From assembly GCA_019218415.1 (NCBI GenBank), contig JAHUUL010000002.1:310001-374000 (forward strand): DNA of 64,000 bases, given 5' to 3'. The notes below the pieces were generated by a model, which did no database searches, had not been told where the DNA came from, and saw nothing but the letters and a program-made list of their open reading frames with translations. Within the stretch, counting starts at the first letter, position 1; each line of letters starts with the position of its first letter. This stretch comes from Dermabacteraceae bacterium TAE3-ERU27. GTDB taxonomy: Bacteria; Actinomycetota; Actinomycetes; Actinomycetales; Dermabacteraceae. Of the stretch, positions 54,638 through 63,898 are shown in pieces. The translations under genes were made by a program, and so were the position numbers.

Positions 54638-54658
54638 GGGGCATGCAAAGCATGCCCC
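54638..54658 (+). terminator. Terminator hairpin after the DUF349 gene
   Basis: GGGGCATGC (54638-54646) and GCATGCCCC (54650-54658) form a perfect 9-bp stem with loop AAA, followed by TTTCTGTT. It overlaps the likely start of the next ORF, so it may also attenuate that gene. Confidence 0.8.
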
Positions 54659-55368
54659 TTTCTGTTGCCCCAAAACGCCCCGTGCCCGTCTCCGCAAGGG
54701 GCCACCGAAGAAACGCGCGGCGCAGGCGCTTCGCGCCCCGGTTTTCTGGCTTGGCCGACGATATGGCGCAGCTGCTGGTGCACTTGCCGGATCCGATCGC
54801 GCGGCAGTCCTGGCTTCGCGACGGCCTGGTGCAAGAGTGCGTTGCCGATTGGTATTTACCCGCAGGGGCGCGCCTCGGCGCGGCGGGGCGGGCTGCCGCA
54901 TTACAGGTCGCTCTGCCCGGCATAGACCTGACGGGCCGGGCCGTGATCGTGGCCGAGAGCGCCGCCTGGGTGTACGCGGGCTGCGGGGCTGCTCCGCTGC
55001 CGCTGCGAATATCGGATCCGCGGCACCGCTATCGCAGCGAGGGGGCGTTGATCGTCCATCACTTCACCGCTCAGGAAGCGATTTTCCGGGTGGGCGGGTA
55101 CAGAATAAGCGCGCCGTCCCGCGCAGCGCGGGAGTGTCTGCTGCGCGCGAGCGGCAGTTCCCAGCCCCCTTCCGCGCGTCACCGGGCCAGGGAATGCGCC
55201 CGCCGACTGTTCGCCACGGGGTTCGTCTCGCCCCCGGAGGCGGAGCGAGAGCTGCGCTCGGTTTACCGGGGCAGGCGTCTGGCCCGAGGGCTGGAGCTGC
55301 TGGCGGAGCTAACGGCGGGGCTGTCTCAGCCGGACGTTACTCCCCCGGCTAGTCAGATGCCTTGGTGA
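54643..55368 (+). CDS. Unknown protein, weak AbiEi-like features
   Basis: 241 residues from ATG 54643 (54652 and 54763 are alternatives). Very basic N-terminus (RGHRRNARRRRFAPRFSG). The middle (VIVAESAAWVYAGCGA...LPLRISD...YRSEGALIVHHFTAQEAIFRVGGYRISAPSRAARECLLRA) resembles the C-terminal region of AbiEi-type antitoxins and related stand-alone proteins, where ITSP.RTA.D..R is typical. No HTH or AbiEii partner is visible, so this remains a guess. The 3' end overlaps the convergent rel gene by 20 bp (55349-55368). Confidence 0.5.
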   Translation: MQSMPLSVAPKRPVPVSARGHRRNARRRRFAPRFSGLADDMAQLLVHLPDPIARQSWLRDGLVQECVADWYLPAGARLGAAGRAAALQVALPGIDLTGRAVIVAESAAWVYAGCGAAPLPLRISDPRHRYRSEGALIVHHFTAQEAIFRVGGYRISAPSRAARECLLRASGSSQPPSARHRARECARRLFATGFVSPPEAERELRSVYRGRRLARGLELLAELTAGLSQPDVTPPASQMPW

Positions 55369-57715
55369 GCGGCGTATTCATGGACACCGGCTGCCCGTCC
55401 GCGGTTACCCGGTAGGCGTCGAACACGCCCTCCACCCGGCGAACCTGGGATAGGACGTGGCGCAGGTGCGACGGATCGGCCAGCTCGAACGAGAAGTAGG
55501 CCGAGGTCAGGCGGTCCTTGTGCAGCTGGCAGGACGCCGACTGCATATCTACCTGCTGATCCGCGATCACCTGCGCCAGGTCGGTGAGCAGGCGTTGCCG
55601 GTCCAGGGCCTCTACCTTGATGTGCACCAGGTAGCTGGCGTTATGGCGGCCGGACCACTTGACGTCCATCATGCGTTCCGGCTGGTCCCGCAGCTGCTCC
55701 ACGTTGCGGCAGTCCCTATGATGCACGGAAATGCCGCTACCGCGCGTCACGAAGCCAACGATCGGATCACCGGGCACGGGCGTGCAGCAGCGCGCGAGCT
55801 TAACCCAAACGTCGCTTTCTCCCCCGACTATCACGCCGGGGTCGTTACCACCGCGCTTACGGCGCGAATCGCGCACCTTCGAGGGCATTACCGATTCGGT
55901 GATGTCCTCTTCCATGCTTGCCGGACCGCCCAGCTCGGCGGTCAGCCTGGAGGCCACGTTCTTGGCGCTTACGTGGTTTTCCCCGATGGCGGAATAGAGG
56001 GCATCAACATCGGCGTAGTGCAGATCCTGCGCTACGGCGGTCAGCATGTCGTGGGTGAGCAGGCGGCGCAGCGGCAGATTTTGCTTTCTCAGCTCCCTGC
56101 CCAGCGCCTCCTTGCCGCGTTCAAGGGCTTCCTCGCGGCGCTCCTTGGTGAACCACTGCCTGATCTTGGTGCGGGCACGCTGCGACTTAACGAAGTTCAG
56201 CCAGTCCTTGCTCGGCCCGGCCCCCTCCGCCTTAGAGGTGAACACCTCAACCACGTCACCCGTCTTTAGCTCCGATTCCAGGGAGGCCAGCCTGCCGTTG
56301 ATCTTCGCGCCCATGGTGCGGTGCCCAACCTCTGTGTGCACCGAATAGGCGAAGTCAACCGGCGTTGCCCCCTGCGGTAACGCCAGCACATCCCCCTTCG
56401 GGGTGAACACGTAAACTTCCTGGCTGCCCATCTCGAACCGCAGCGAATCCAAGAATTCGCCGGAGTCGGTGGTCTCCTGCTGCCAGTCCATGAGCTGCTT
56501 GAGCCACTGCATGTCACCGCCCGCAGCGCTCGGCTGCGGATCGGCCTGTCCCGCGCGCGCCTTGTACTTCCAGTGCGCGGCCACACCGTATTCCGCACGG
56601 CGGTGCATTTCATAGGTGCGGATCTGGATTTCCACCGGCTTTCCGGTGGGGCCGATCACGGTGGTGTGCAGCGACTGGTAAAGGTTGAACTTGGGCAGGG
56701 CGATGTAGTCCTTGAAGCGCCCCGGCACGGGAGACCAGCGCGCATGCAGGATGCCCAGCACGGCGTAGCAGTCGCGGACCGAATCCACCAGCACCCGGAT
56801 CCCGACCAGATCGTAGATGTCGGCGAAGTCGCGGCCGCGCACGATCATCTTTTGGTAGATCGAATAGTAGTGCTTGGGCCGACCGGAAACGGTCGCCTTA
56901 ATCTTGGCCTGGCGCAGATCCTCGTTGATGTTCCCAGAAACGGTCGCCAAATACTTTTCGCGGGCCGGCGCGTGTTCGGAGACGAGCGAAACGATCTCGT
57001 CGTACACCTTCGGGTAAAGCACCTGGAAGGAGCGATCCTCAAGTTCCCACTTGATCGCGTTCAGGCCCAGCCGATGCGCGAGCGGGGCATAGATCTCCAG
57101 GGTCTCTTTCGCCTTTTTCTCGGCGGAGCTGGAGGGAACGTATTTCCAGGTGCGGGCGTTGTGCAGCCGGTCCGCCAGCTTGATCATCAGCACACGGATG
57201 TCGCGGCTCATCGCCACGATCATCTTGCGTACCGTTTCCGCCTGTGCCGCTGCGCCGTAGGTGACCTTGTCCAGCTTGGTCACGCCGTCTACGAGTACCG
57301 CGATTTCCTCGCCGTATTCCTCCCGCAGCATGTCCAGGGTGTAATCGGTGTCCTCCACCGTGTCGTGCAGCAGCGCGGCGGCAAGCACCGGCAGGGGCGA
57401 ACCCAGCTCTGCGAGGATGGTCGCCACCGACACCGGGTGGGTGATGTACGGGTCGCCGCTCTTGCGCATCTGCCCCCGGTGCGCCTTTTCGGCGGTGGCG
57501 TAGGCGCGCTGCAGGAGGGTGAAGTCGTCCTTGGGGTGGCTAACCCGCGCAGCCTGAATCAGGGGTTCCAGGATGGGATCTACCGCGCTCGCGGAGCGCC
57601 CCACTAGGAATGACAGGCGAGAACGCCTGCCCCATCCCGGCGCCGCGTTAGCGGACGTGGGAGACGAGGGCGTGCGCGGCGCTGCCACGACTGGCTGATC
57701 TTCTTGCGGGTTCAT
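55349..57715 (-). CDS. rel: Bifunctional (p)ppGpp synthetase/hydrolase Rel
   Basis: Stringent-response enzyme that makes and degrades (p)ppGpp. 788 residues. N-terminal HD hydrolase: His79 and His93 in KAHRGQMRKSGDPYITHP and the His-Asp pair 117-118 in ALLHDTVEDTDYT. The synthetase domain (about 230-370) has GRPKHYYSIYQKM and DLVGIRVLVDSVRDCY; the TGS domain (about 440-505) has YVFTPKGDVLALPQGATPVDFAYSVHTEVG. A zinc/CC region (about 650-690, VKLARCCTPVPGD) and a C-terminal ACT domain complete it. Both catalytic activities appear intact, as in long actinobacterial Rel proteins. Confidence 0.96.
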   Translation of the reverse strand: MNPQEDQPVVAAPRTPSSPTSANAAPGWGRRSRLSFLVGRSASAVDPILEPLIQAARVSHPKDDFTLLQRAYATAEKAHRGQMRKSGDPYITHPVSVATILAELGSPLPVLAAALLHDTVEDTDYTLDMLREEYGEEIAVLVDGVTKLDKVTYGAAAQAETVRKMIVAMSRDIRVLMIKLADRLHNARTWKYVPSSSAEKKAKETLEIYAPLAHRLGLNAIKWELEDRSFQVLYPKVYDEIVSLVSEHAPAREKYLATVSGNINEDLRQAKIKATVSGRPKHYYSIYQKMIVRGRDFADIYDLVGIRVLVDSVRDCYAVLGILHARWSPVPGRFKDYIALPKFNLYQSLHTTVIGPTGKPVEIQIRTYEMHRRAEYGVAAHWKYKARAGQADPQPSAAGGDMQWLKQLMDWQQETTDSGEFLDSLRFEMGSQEVYVFTPKGDVLALPQGATPVDFAYSVHTEVGHRTMGAKINGRLASLESELKTGDVVEVFTSKAEGAGPSKDWLNFVKSQRARTKIRQWFTKERREEALERGKEALGRELRKQNLPLRRLLTHDMLTAVAQDLHYADVDALYSAIGENHVSAKNVASRLTAELGGPASMEEDITESVMPSKVRDSRRKRGGNDPGVIVGGESDVWVKLARCCTPVPGDPIVGFVTRGSGISVHHRDCRNVEQLRDQPERMMDVKWSGRHNASYLVHIKVEALDRQRLLTDLAQVIADQQVDMQSASCQLHKDRLTSAYFSFELADPSHLRHVLSQVRRVEGVFDAYRVTADGQPVSMNTPLTKASD

Positions 57716-57751
57716 ATCGGCCCCCCTCCGAACGTGTGTCGTTCAGTCTAC

Positions 57752-57790
57752 CCGTTGCGGGCGCGCCCCATGGGCAGGTGCCCGCAACGG
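57752..57790. repeat. Inverted repeat between apt and rel
   Basis: CCGTTGCGGGC (57752-57762) and GCCCGCAACGG (57780-57790) form an 11-bp stem with a 17-base loop. No T tract follows on the transcribed (minus) strand, so it may be an RNA-processing or attenuation structure rather than a plain terminator. Confidence 0.6.
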
Positions 57791-57800
57791 TTTGGTAACG

Positions 57801-58355
57801 CTAGTTGGGGATGCTGCAGACAGCCGAGAAGGGCAGATCGCCGAGCTTTTCCTTACCGCCGAGGCCCTGCAGTTCGATCAGGAAAGAGACGCCCAGGAGA
57901 TCGCCGCCGCAGGCCTTTACCAGGTCGCAGGTCGCTACCGCGGTGCCGCCGGTGGCCAGCAGATCGTCAACCACCAGGGTGCGGGTTCCCGCCACGATCG
58001 CGCCCTCCTGGATCTCCAGGCTGGCGGTGCCGTATTCCAGATCGTAGGTTTCGCGGTGCGGGTTACCGGGAAGCTTGCCGGCCTTGCGCGCCGGCACGAA
58101 GCCCGCCCCGATTTCGTGCGCCAGCGGCGCACCCAGCATGAAGCCGCGCGCCTCGGTGCCGACGATCACCTCGACGTCCTGCGGGATGATGCTGGCCCAG
58201 TAGCGGATAACGCTACGGAACGCCTCGCCGTCGCGCAGCAGCGGGGTGATGTCGCGGAACAGAATACCGGGCTTCGGGAAGTCCGGGTATTCGGCTATGT
58301 GCGACTCCATCAGGCTGTCAATAAGCGCACGGTCGGTCGTTGCGGGGTTGTTCAT
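57801..58355 (-). CDS. apt: Adenine phosphoribosyltransferase
   Basis: Purine salvage enzyme making AMP from adenine and PRPP. 184 residues. N-terminal YPDFPKPGILFRDITPLL, VGTEARGFMLGAPLAHEIGAGFVPARK and PRPP loop TLVVDDLLATGGTAVATCDLV. Start ATG 58355 overlaps secF by 4 bp. It lies between secF and rel, the common actinobacterial order. Confidence 0.96.
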   Translation of the reverse strand: MNNPATTDRALIDSLMESHIAEYPDFPKPGILFRDITPLLRDGEAFRSVIRYWASIIPQDVEVIVGTEARGFMLGAPLAHEIGAGFVPARKAGKLPGNPHRETYDLEYGTASLEIQEGAIVAGTRTLVVDDLLATGGTAVATCDLVKACGGDLLGVSFLIELQGLGGKEKLGDLPFSAVCSIPN

Positions 58356-59458
58356 CGCTGGCCCTTCTTGCGGTTTGCCTTGGTCTTGCGCCGGGGCTGC
58401 ACCCTGGTCGCGCTTCCCGCTGCTGCGGGGTTTTCTTTCTCTTCCTCCGGGGAAGTCGCGGCTGCCGCGCTCCCCTTTTCCTCACGCCCGGCGATTACCC
58501 GCGCGGTATGTTCGGCGATCGCGTCCTCGCGCTGACGCAGCCCCACCAGGAAGCAGGGTGCCAGGAAGATCGAGGAATAGGTGCCGACCAGGATGCCCAC
58601 GAAGAGGGCCAGAGAAATGTCTTTCAGGGTGCCCGCGCCGAGCAGGAACGCGCCGATGAAGAGGATCGCGCCGACCGGGAGCAGGGCCACCACGGAGGTG
58701 TTGATGGAGCGCACCAGGGTCTGGTTTACGGCTCGGTTTACCGCCTCCGCGTAGGTGAAGGTGCCCTGTTCTGTGATGCCGTCGGTGTTTTCGCGCACCT
58801 TGTCGAACACCACCACGGTGTCGTAGAGGGAATAACCGAGGATGGTCAGGAACCCGATCACCGCCGCCGGGGTTACCTCGAAACCGACGCTGCCGTAGGT
58901 GAAGGCCGTCAGCAGCAGGTCGTGCATGAGGGCCATCACGGCCGCCAGCGAGGACTTGATGTTGCGGAAGTAGAGCGCCATTACCGCGCCCACCAGCAGC
59001 AGGAACACCACGACCGCGCGCAGCGCCTTGGAGGTAACGTCCTTACCCCAGCTGGGACCGATGAAGGAGCTGGTTACCTGTTTGCTGCTGACCCCGTAGG
59101 CGTTTGCCAGCTTGCTGCGCAGGGCTTCCGTTTCCGGAGCACTGAGCTGCTCGGTCTGGATTCGCAGGGAGGAGCCGCCGACCACCGTCACCTTAGGTTC
59201 GTTGGTGGCGACCACGCTCTTTACTTCCTTGCGGGCGGGTGCCGGGTCGAGGCTCTTGGGCGAGCTGATCTGGAATTCGGAACCGCCGGTGAACTCGATA
59301 CCCAGGTTTACCCCGCGCAGAGCGGTGATACCTGCCAGCACGATCAGTACGATCGCGCTAATCGTGTACCAGAGCTTGCGCCTGCCGACGATGTCGTAAG
59401 ATTTCGCGCCGCTGTGGAGGGCGTTACCGAAGTCGGCGAACTTCTTAGCTAGCTGCAT
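58352..59458 (-). CDS. secF: Protein translocase subunit SecF
   Basis: Partner of SecD in the proton-motive-force-driven step of Sec secretion. 368 residues. N-terminal span YTISAIVLIVLAGITAL, then the P1-like periplasmic segment with VNLGIEFTGGSEFQI, then five spans with GFLTILGYSLYDTVVVFDKVRENT and NTSVVALLPVGAILF. The C-terminal tail is Ala/Arg/Lys-rich (RKTKANRKKGQR). Overlaps secD by 10 bp and apt by 4 bp. Confidence 0.95.
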   Translation of the reverse strand: MQLAKKFADFGNALHSGAKSYDIVGRRKLWYTISAIVLIVLAGITALRGVNLGIEFTGGSEFQISSPKSLDPAPARKEVKSVVATNEPKVTVVGGSSLRIQTEQLSAPETEALRSKLANAYGVSSKQVTSSFIGPSWGKDVTSKALRAVVVFLLLVGAVMALYFRNIKSSLAAVMALMHDLLLTAFTYGSVGFEVTPAAVIGFLTILGYSLYDTVVVFDKVRENTDGITEQGTFTYAEAVNRAVNQTLVRSINTSVVALLPVGAILFIGAFLLGAGTLKDISLALFVGILVGTYSSIFLAPCFLVGLRQREDAIAEHTARVIAGREEKGSAAAATSPEEEKENPAAAGSATRVQPRRKTKANRKKGQR

Positions 59459-61149
59459 TGTCGTCTCCCTTCGCTTCCCCTCTGCTTGCGGGCAGCCAGG
59501 GACTCGCCTTTGCTGCGGATCCTGCCCCTACCGGCGTAACGCGGAGCTTTCGCCCCCAACATCCGCGGGTCCATACCGCTCATGGGATGCCCCCCGCCGA
59601 AGAACGAGGTGTGCGAAAGCATCTGCAGCATCGGGTGGGTGAAGAAGAAGACTACAAACAGATCGATCACGGTGGTCAGCCCCAGGGTGAAGGCGAAACC
59701 GCGCACACCGCCGACGCTGAGCAGGTAGAGCACGCTGGCCGCGATCACGTTCACCGCATCGGACGCGATGATCGTGCGGCGGGCACGCACCCAGGCGTGA
59801 TCCACCGCGCTCACCATGCCGCGCCCGTCACGGATCTCGTCGCGCACGCGCTCGAAGTAGACGATGAACGAGTCTGCCGTAAAGCCGATCGCTACGATCA
59901 GGCCCGTTACGCCCGCCAGCGAGAGCCTGAAGCCGATGTCGGAAACGTTCGAAAAAACGGTGATCACGCCGTAGGCGAGCACGCCCGCCACGAGCAGCGA
60001 AAGCGTGGTCACGAGGGCCAGCGCGCGGTACTGGAACACCGAGTAGAGGACCACGATCAGCAGGCCGATTAGGCCCGCCATGAGGCCTTTCTGGAGCTGA
60101 TCGCTGCCGAGGGTGGCCGAGATCTGCTGTTCGCTTTCAACCGTGAACTTAAGCGGCAGGGCACCGAACTTGAGCTGCTGCGCCAGCGAGGTGGCACTAT
60201 CGCGGTTGAAGCCGCCGGTGATCTGAGCGCTACCGTCGGTAATCGGGGTGTTGATGCGCGGGGCCGAAATGACCAGTCCGTCCAGCACCATGGCGAAGCG
60301 GTTGCTCAGCGCCTTCTGCTGGTACAGGTAGGTGGAAAGCACCGCGAATTCCTGTGCGCCCCGGCTGTTCAGTTTCAGGTTTACCGCGTAGGTGTTGAGG
60401 ATCTGGCCGGTCGGAGTCGTCTCGTTTGTGGCGGAGGCGTCCTCCACCTCGTCGCCGCGAATGGCTACCGGACCGAGCACGTACTTTTCCGAACCGTCGT
60501 CGGAGCAGGTGACCAGCGCACCCTTCGGGTTGGCGTCGCGTTCCTTGTTCCGCTGGGCCGGATCGGCGCAGTTGAGCGTGTAGTACTGCTTCAGCACCTC
60601 GGGTGTGAGCAGCTTCGGGGAGGTCGCTTCCTGCGGAGTCACGCCTCCCTCGGGCACCTTCTGATTTGCGTCCGGAACCGCGGCTGCGGGCAGGCCGGAA
60701 ATGTATTCCTGCGCCTGCTTCATCTGCGTGTCCAGGGCGCTGCCCGCTATGGGCTGGCCCGGCCCCGCCAGCAGCAGCGCGCGAAACTCCATCAGCGCCG
60801 TGCGTTTGAGCGCCTCCGAGGTGGAGGCGTCCAGGGTGCCTGGGACGTCCACCACGATGTTGTTTCCGCCCTGCACCGTGATTTCGGTTTCCGCCACGCC
60901 GAGCGCGTTCACGCGCTGCCCCATGATGGCGCTGGCCCGCTCAAGCTGTTCCTGGGTAACGGGCGAACCGTCCGGGGTAGCGGCGTTCAGGATTACCTGC
61001 GTGCCGCCTTCCAGGTCGAGCGCCAGCTTCGGGGTGGGCTGCCAGCCTTTCGCGGCTACGCCGTAGCCGATGCCGCCTGCCAATATTGCTATTACCGCGA
61101 GCAGCGCCCAGAAGGGCCGCCGCCAGGGACGCTTATAGAGCGGTGCCAT
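59449..61149 (-). CDS. secD: Protein translocase subunit SecD
   Basis: Large RND-type subunit of SecDF, 566 residues. One N-terminal span (FWALLAVIAILAGGIGYGV), the periplasmic P1/head region with GTQVILNAATPDG and NNIVVDVPGTLDAST, then ALPLKFTVESEQQISATLGSDQL. The C-terminal span cluster has LAGVTGLIVAIGFTADSFIVYFERVRDEIRDGR and FFFTHPMLQ. The tail (RKQRGSEGRRQCS) is basic. Follows yajC by 12 bp. Confidence 0.95.
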   Translation of the reverse strand: MAPLYKRPWRRPFWALLAVIAILAGGIGYGVAAKGWQPTPKLALDLEGGTQVILNAATPDGSPVTQEQLERASAIMGQRVNALGVAETEITVQGGNNIVVDVPGTLDASTSEALKRTALMEFRALLLAGPGQPIAGSALDTQMKQAQEYISGLPAAAVPDANQKVPEGGVTPQEATSPKLLTPEVLKQYYTLNCADPAQRNKERDANPKGALVTCSDDGSEKYVLGPVAIRGDEVEDASATNETTPTGQILNTYAVNLKLNSRGAQEFAVLSTYLYQQKALSNRFAMVLDGLVISAPRINTPITDGSAQITGGFNRDSATSLAQQLKFGALPLKFTVESEQQISATLGSDQLQKGLMAGLIGLLIVVLYSVFQYRALALVTTLSLLVAGVLAYGVITVFSNVSDIGFRLSLAGVTGLIVAIGFTADSFIVYFERVRDEIRDGRGMVSAVDHAWVRARRTIIASDAVNVIAASVLYLLSVGGVRGFAFTLGLTTVIDLFVVFFFTHPMLQMLSHTSFFGGGHPMSGMDPRMLGAKAPRYAGRGRIRSKGESLAARKQRGSEGRRQCS

Positions 61150-61161
61150 GTTTAGAGCCGC

Positions 61162-61497
61162 TTACCTCTCTACGGTCACGCCGGGGATGGAGCCGTTTCC
61201 GCCCTTGTCCTCGGATTCCTCGGTCTCCTCAAGGCTTTCCTCGGGGGCCTCGACCTTGCCCGCGATTGCCTTGCGGTCCCACTTGAGCTGAGCGCCGGAC
61301 TCGGATTCGAGAACCACAACGTCTTCGTAGCTTTCCACGATCAGGCCGTAGAAGCCCGAGTAGGTGCGCACCTCGTCGCCCACTTCGAGCGAAGCGACCA
61401 GAGCATCGTGCTCCGCCTGCATCTTCTTCTGCTTACGCGACATAAGCAGCATCGGGATCATCATTGCCAGAATCAGCAAGAGAAGAAATTCCATCAC
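61162..61497 (-). CDS. yajC: Preprotein translocase subunit YajC
   Basis: Accessory Sec subunit that associates with SecDF. 111 residues: one N-terminal span (FLLLLILAMMIPMLLMS), a basic stretch RKQKKMQAEHDALVASL, the conserved core VGDEVRTYSGFYGLIVESYEDVVVLESESGAQLKWDRKAI and an acidic tail. First of the yajC-secD-secF-apt unit; ruvB is 95 bp upstream. Confidence 0.93.
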   Translation of the reverse strand: MMEFLLLLILAMMIPMLLMSRKQKKMQAEHDALVASLEVGDEVRTYSGFYGLIVESYEDVVVLESESGAQLKWDRKAIAGKVEAPEESLEETEESEDKGGNGSIPGVTVER

Positions 61498-61591
61498 GCC
61501 CCCGTTTTTCGTTGTTGTTCCTGCACAGACTGCACCACTCTACCGGCTGGCGGGTGAACGCGGCTAGCGCTTCCCCGCGCACGCACCCCGC

Positions 61592-62641
61592 TTAGAAGCG
61601 TCCGTTTCCTTCCGGGGCATCTCCGCCGAGCACTCCCCCGTCGGGAATCGGCAGCCCCAGGTGGGTGTACGCCTGTTCCAGGGCGACACGCCCGCGCGGG
61701 GTGCGTCCCAGGAATCCCTCGCGCACCAGGAACGGTTCCACCACGGTTTCCACGGTCTCGCTTTCTTCCCCGACCGCCACGGCCAGGGTGGACAGCCCCA
61801 CCGGGCCGCCGCCGAAACGGGTGCACAGCACGTTCAGCACCGCCCGGTCCAGGCGGTCGAGCCCGCGCGCGTCCACCTCGTAGAGGCGCAGCGCCGCGTC
61901 GGCCGCCTGCGGGGTGATGCGACCGTCGCCGTGTACCTGGGCATAGTCGCGCACGCGCCTAACCAGCCGGTTTGCGATGCGCGGCGTGCCTCGCGAGCGG
62001 CGGGCAATATTTTCCGACGCCTCCGGGTCGATTTCCACCCCGAGCCGCGCCGCGGAACGGCTCACCACCACGTCCAGTTCGCCCGGCCCGTAGTAGTCCA
62101 GGTGGGCGGTGAAGCCAAAACGGTCGCGTAGCGGGGCGGGTAGCAGACCCGCGCGGGTGGTGGCACCGACGGCGGTAAAGGGAGGCAGTTCGAGCGGGAT
62201 CGAGGTGGCCCCGACGCCCTTGCCCACCACGACGTCCACGCGGAAGTCTTCCATCGCCATGTAGAGCATTTCTTCGGCGGGGCGAGCCAGCCGGTGAATT
62301 TCGTCGATGAAAAGTACCTCGCCCTCTTCCAGCGCCGACAGGATCGCCGCCAGGTCGCCTGCGTGCTGGATTGCGGGGCCGGAGGTGATGCGCAGCGGCA
62401 CCCCCATCTCGTGCGCAATGATCATCGCGAGGGTGGTTTTCCCTAGCCCCGGCGGGCCCGAGAGCAAGACGTGTTCAGGGCTGCCGCCACGGGCGGAGGC
62501 GGCGCTAAGCACCAGTTGCAGCTGCTCGCGCACCACCTGCTGGCCCACGAAGTCGGCCAGGCTGCGGGGGCGCAGCGCGGCTTCGGCGGCCCTATCCAGC
62601 GCGCCCGCTTCGGGGACAACCACGCGTTCGGCATCGTTCAT
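61592..62641 (-). CDS. ruvB: Holliday junction branch migration ATPase RuvB
   Basis: Hexameric AAA+ motor of the RuvABC resolvasome. 349 residues. [11 protein letters not shown], Walker [13 protein letters not shown], Walker [11 protein letters not shown], sensor 1 [17 protein letters not shown] and the arginine finger in [21 protein letters not shown]-terminal winged helix [24 protein letters not shown]. The start overlaps the ruvA stop (ATGA). Confidence 0.97.
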   Translation of the reverse strand: MNDAERVVVPEAGALDRAAEAALRPRSLADFVGQQVVREQLQLVLSAASARGGSPEHVLLSGPPGLGKTTLAMIIAHEMGVPLRITSGPAIQHAGDLAAILSALEEGEVLFIDEIHRLARPAEEMLYMAMEDFRVDVVVGKGVGATSIPLELPPFTAVGATTRAGLLPAPLRDRFGFTAHLDYYGPGELDVVVSRSAARLGVEIDPEASENIARRSRGTPRIANRLVRRVRDYAQVHGDGRITPQAADAALRLYEVDARGLDRLDRAVLNVLCTRFGGGPVGLSTLAVAVGEESETVETVVEPFLVREGFLGRTPRGRVALEQAYTHLGLPIPDGGVLGGDAPEGNGRF

Positions 62642-63249
62642 CGGGTACCGCCCAGGCTCTTCAGCGCGGTGCGCAGCAGGGCGGAGCGTTCAGCACCGTC
62701 TCCCAGGTGTTCGGCGGCGCGCTGCACCGCCTCGCTGGCGGCCTTTTCCTGCCAGCCCAGGCCGATCAGCGCGTTCACGACGTCGGCGCTATCCGGCTGC
62801 AGCTGCGGTTGCGGCGTGGGGATCTCCACCTGGGCGGATGCCTCTGCGGGCGCGCTCACCTTGTCTTTTAGTTCGAGGATCATGCGGTTGGCAACCTTCG
62901 GGCCGATCCCGGGGGTCTTCGTGATGGCCTTGGTATCGCCCGCCAGGACTGCGCGGCGCAGATCGTCCGGGCTAAGCACAGAAAGCAGCGCCAGCGCCGT
63001 GCGCGCACCTATTCCGGTGACGGACTGCACCAGCGTAAAGACGTCGGCATCGTCTCGTTCCAGGAAACCGAACAGCGTGAGGGAATCTTCGCGCACCACC
63101 AGTTCGGTAAATAACCGCACGCGCTGGCCGTGGCGCACCGCGTTCAGGGTCGGGTGGGTCGTGCGCACGTCGTAGCCGACGCCGCCTACCTCTAGCACCA
63201 GGCGGTCAAGACCGATCCAGGCGACCTCGCCCGTTAATGTTGCGATCAC
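62638..63249 (-). CDS. ruvA: Holliday junction branch migration protein RuvA
   Basis: Junction-binding subunit, 203 residues. N-terminal OB fold [28 protein letters not shown], acidic pin region, twin helix-hairpin-helix [43 protein letters not shown] (two HhH motifs), and the C-terminal RuvB-binding domain from about 150. Between ruvC and ruvB in the usual order. Confidence 0.96.
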   Translation of the reverse strand: MIATLTGEVAWIGLDRLVLEVGGVGYDVRTTHPTLNAVRHGQRVRLFTELVVREDSLTLFGFLERDDADVFTLVQSVTGIGARTALALLSVLSPDDLRRAVLAGDTKAITKTPGIGPKVANRMILELKDKVSAPAEASAQVEIPTPQPQLQPDSADVVNALIGLGWQEKAASEAVQRAAEHLGDGAERSALLRTALKSLGGTR

Positions 63250-63307
63250 GCGAAATTTTCCTCACTGCCCAGAACCAACCGTACAAAACAATAGAACAAG
63301 TGTACGA

Positions 63308-63892
63308 CTACCAGACGGTGTTTGACCTATCTCGTTTTCGGCGCGCCGCGCGTTCCGCCTCCGCCCAGACCGATTGCGCCGAGGTGCGGGCCGCCCCGCT
63401 CGCGTCGAGGCGCACCGAACCGCGCCCGCGCCAAAGGTGCGTGAGCGCGATAGCGAGGGCGTCGGCTGCGTCGGCGGGCTGCGGCAGTGTCGACATGCCA
63501 AGCACCTTCATCATGACCCGCTGGATCTGCGCCTTATCGGCGCGTCCGCTGCCTGTCACGGCCGCCTTAACCTCGCTCGGGGTATGTAGGGCCACGGGGA
63601 TTCCCCGCTCTGCCGCGATCACGATGGCTACCCCGGTGACCTGCGCGGTGCCCATCACCGTGGGCAGGTTGTTCTGCGCGAAGACGCGTTCTATGGCCAC
63701 CGCGTCGGGAGCGTGCCGTTCCACGACCTCGCTCAGGCCGCGCGAAATGGCGAGCAGGCGCGTATCTATCGCGCCGCCCGCCTCGCTACGGATTACCCCG
63801 ACATCGACCAGGCTGGCGCTGCGGCCGGTCCCGGCGTCAAGGACACCGTAACCGCACCTGGTCAGGCCCGGATCGATGCCGAGTACCCGCAC
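63308..63892 (-). CDS. ruvC: Crossover junction endodeoxyribonuclease RuvC
   Basis: Resolvase that cuts Holliday junctions. 194 residues. Catalytic acids: Asp7 in VLGIDPGLTRCGYGV, Glu in VAIERVFAQNN, and the late Asp pair in ADAADALAIALTHLW. 58 bp before ruvA. Short spacing (6 bp) after the yebC-like gene suggests co-transcription. Confidence 0.96.
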   Translation of the reverse strand: MRVLGIDPGLTRCGYGVLDAGTGRSASLVDVGVIRSEAGGAIDTRLLAISRGLSEVVERHAPDAVAIERVFAQNNLPTVMGTAQVTGVAIVIAAERGIPVALHTPSEVKAAVTGSGRADKAQIQRVMMKVLGMSTLPQPADAADALAIALTHLWRGRGSVRLDASGAARTSAQSVWAEAERAARRKRDRSNTVW

Positions 63893-63898
63893 GCCTCT

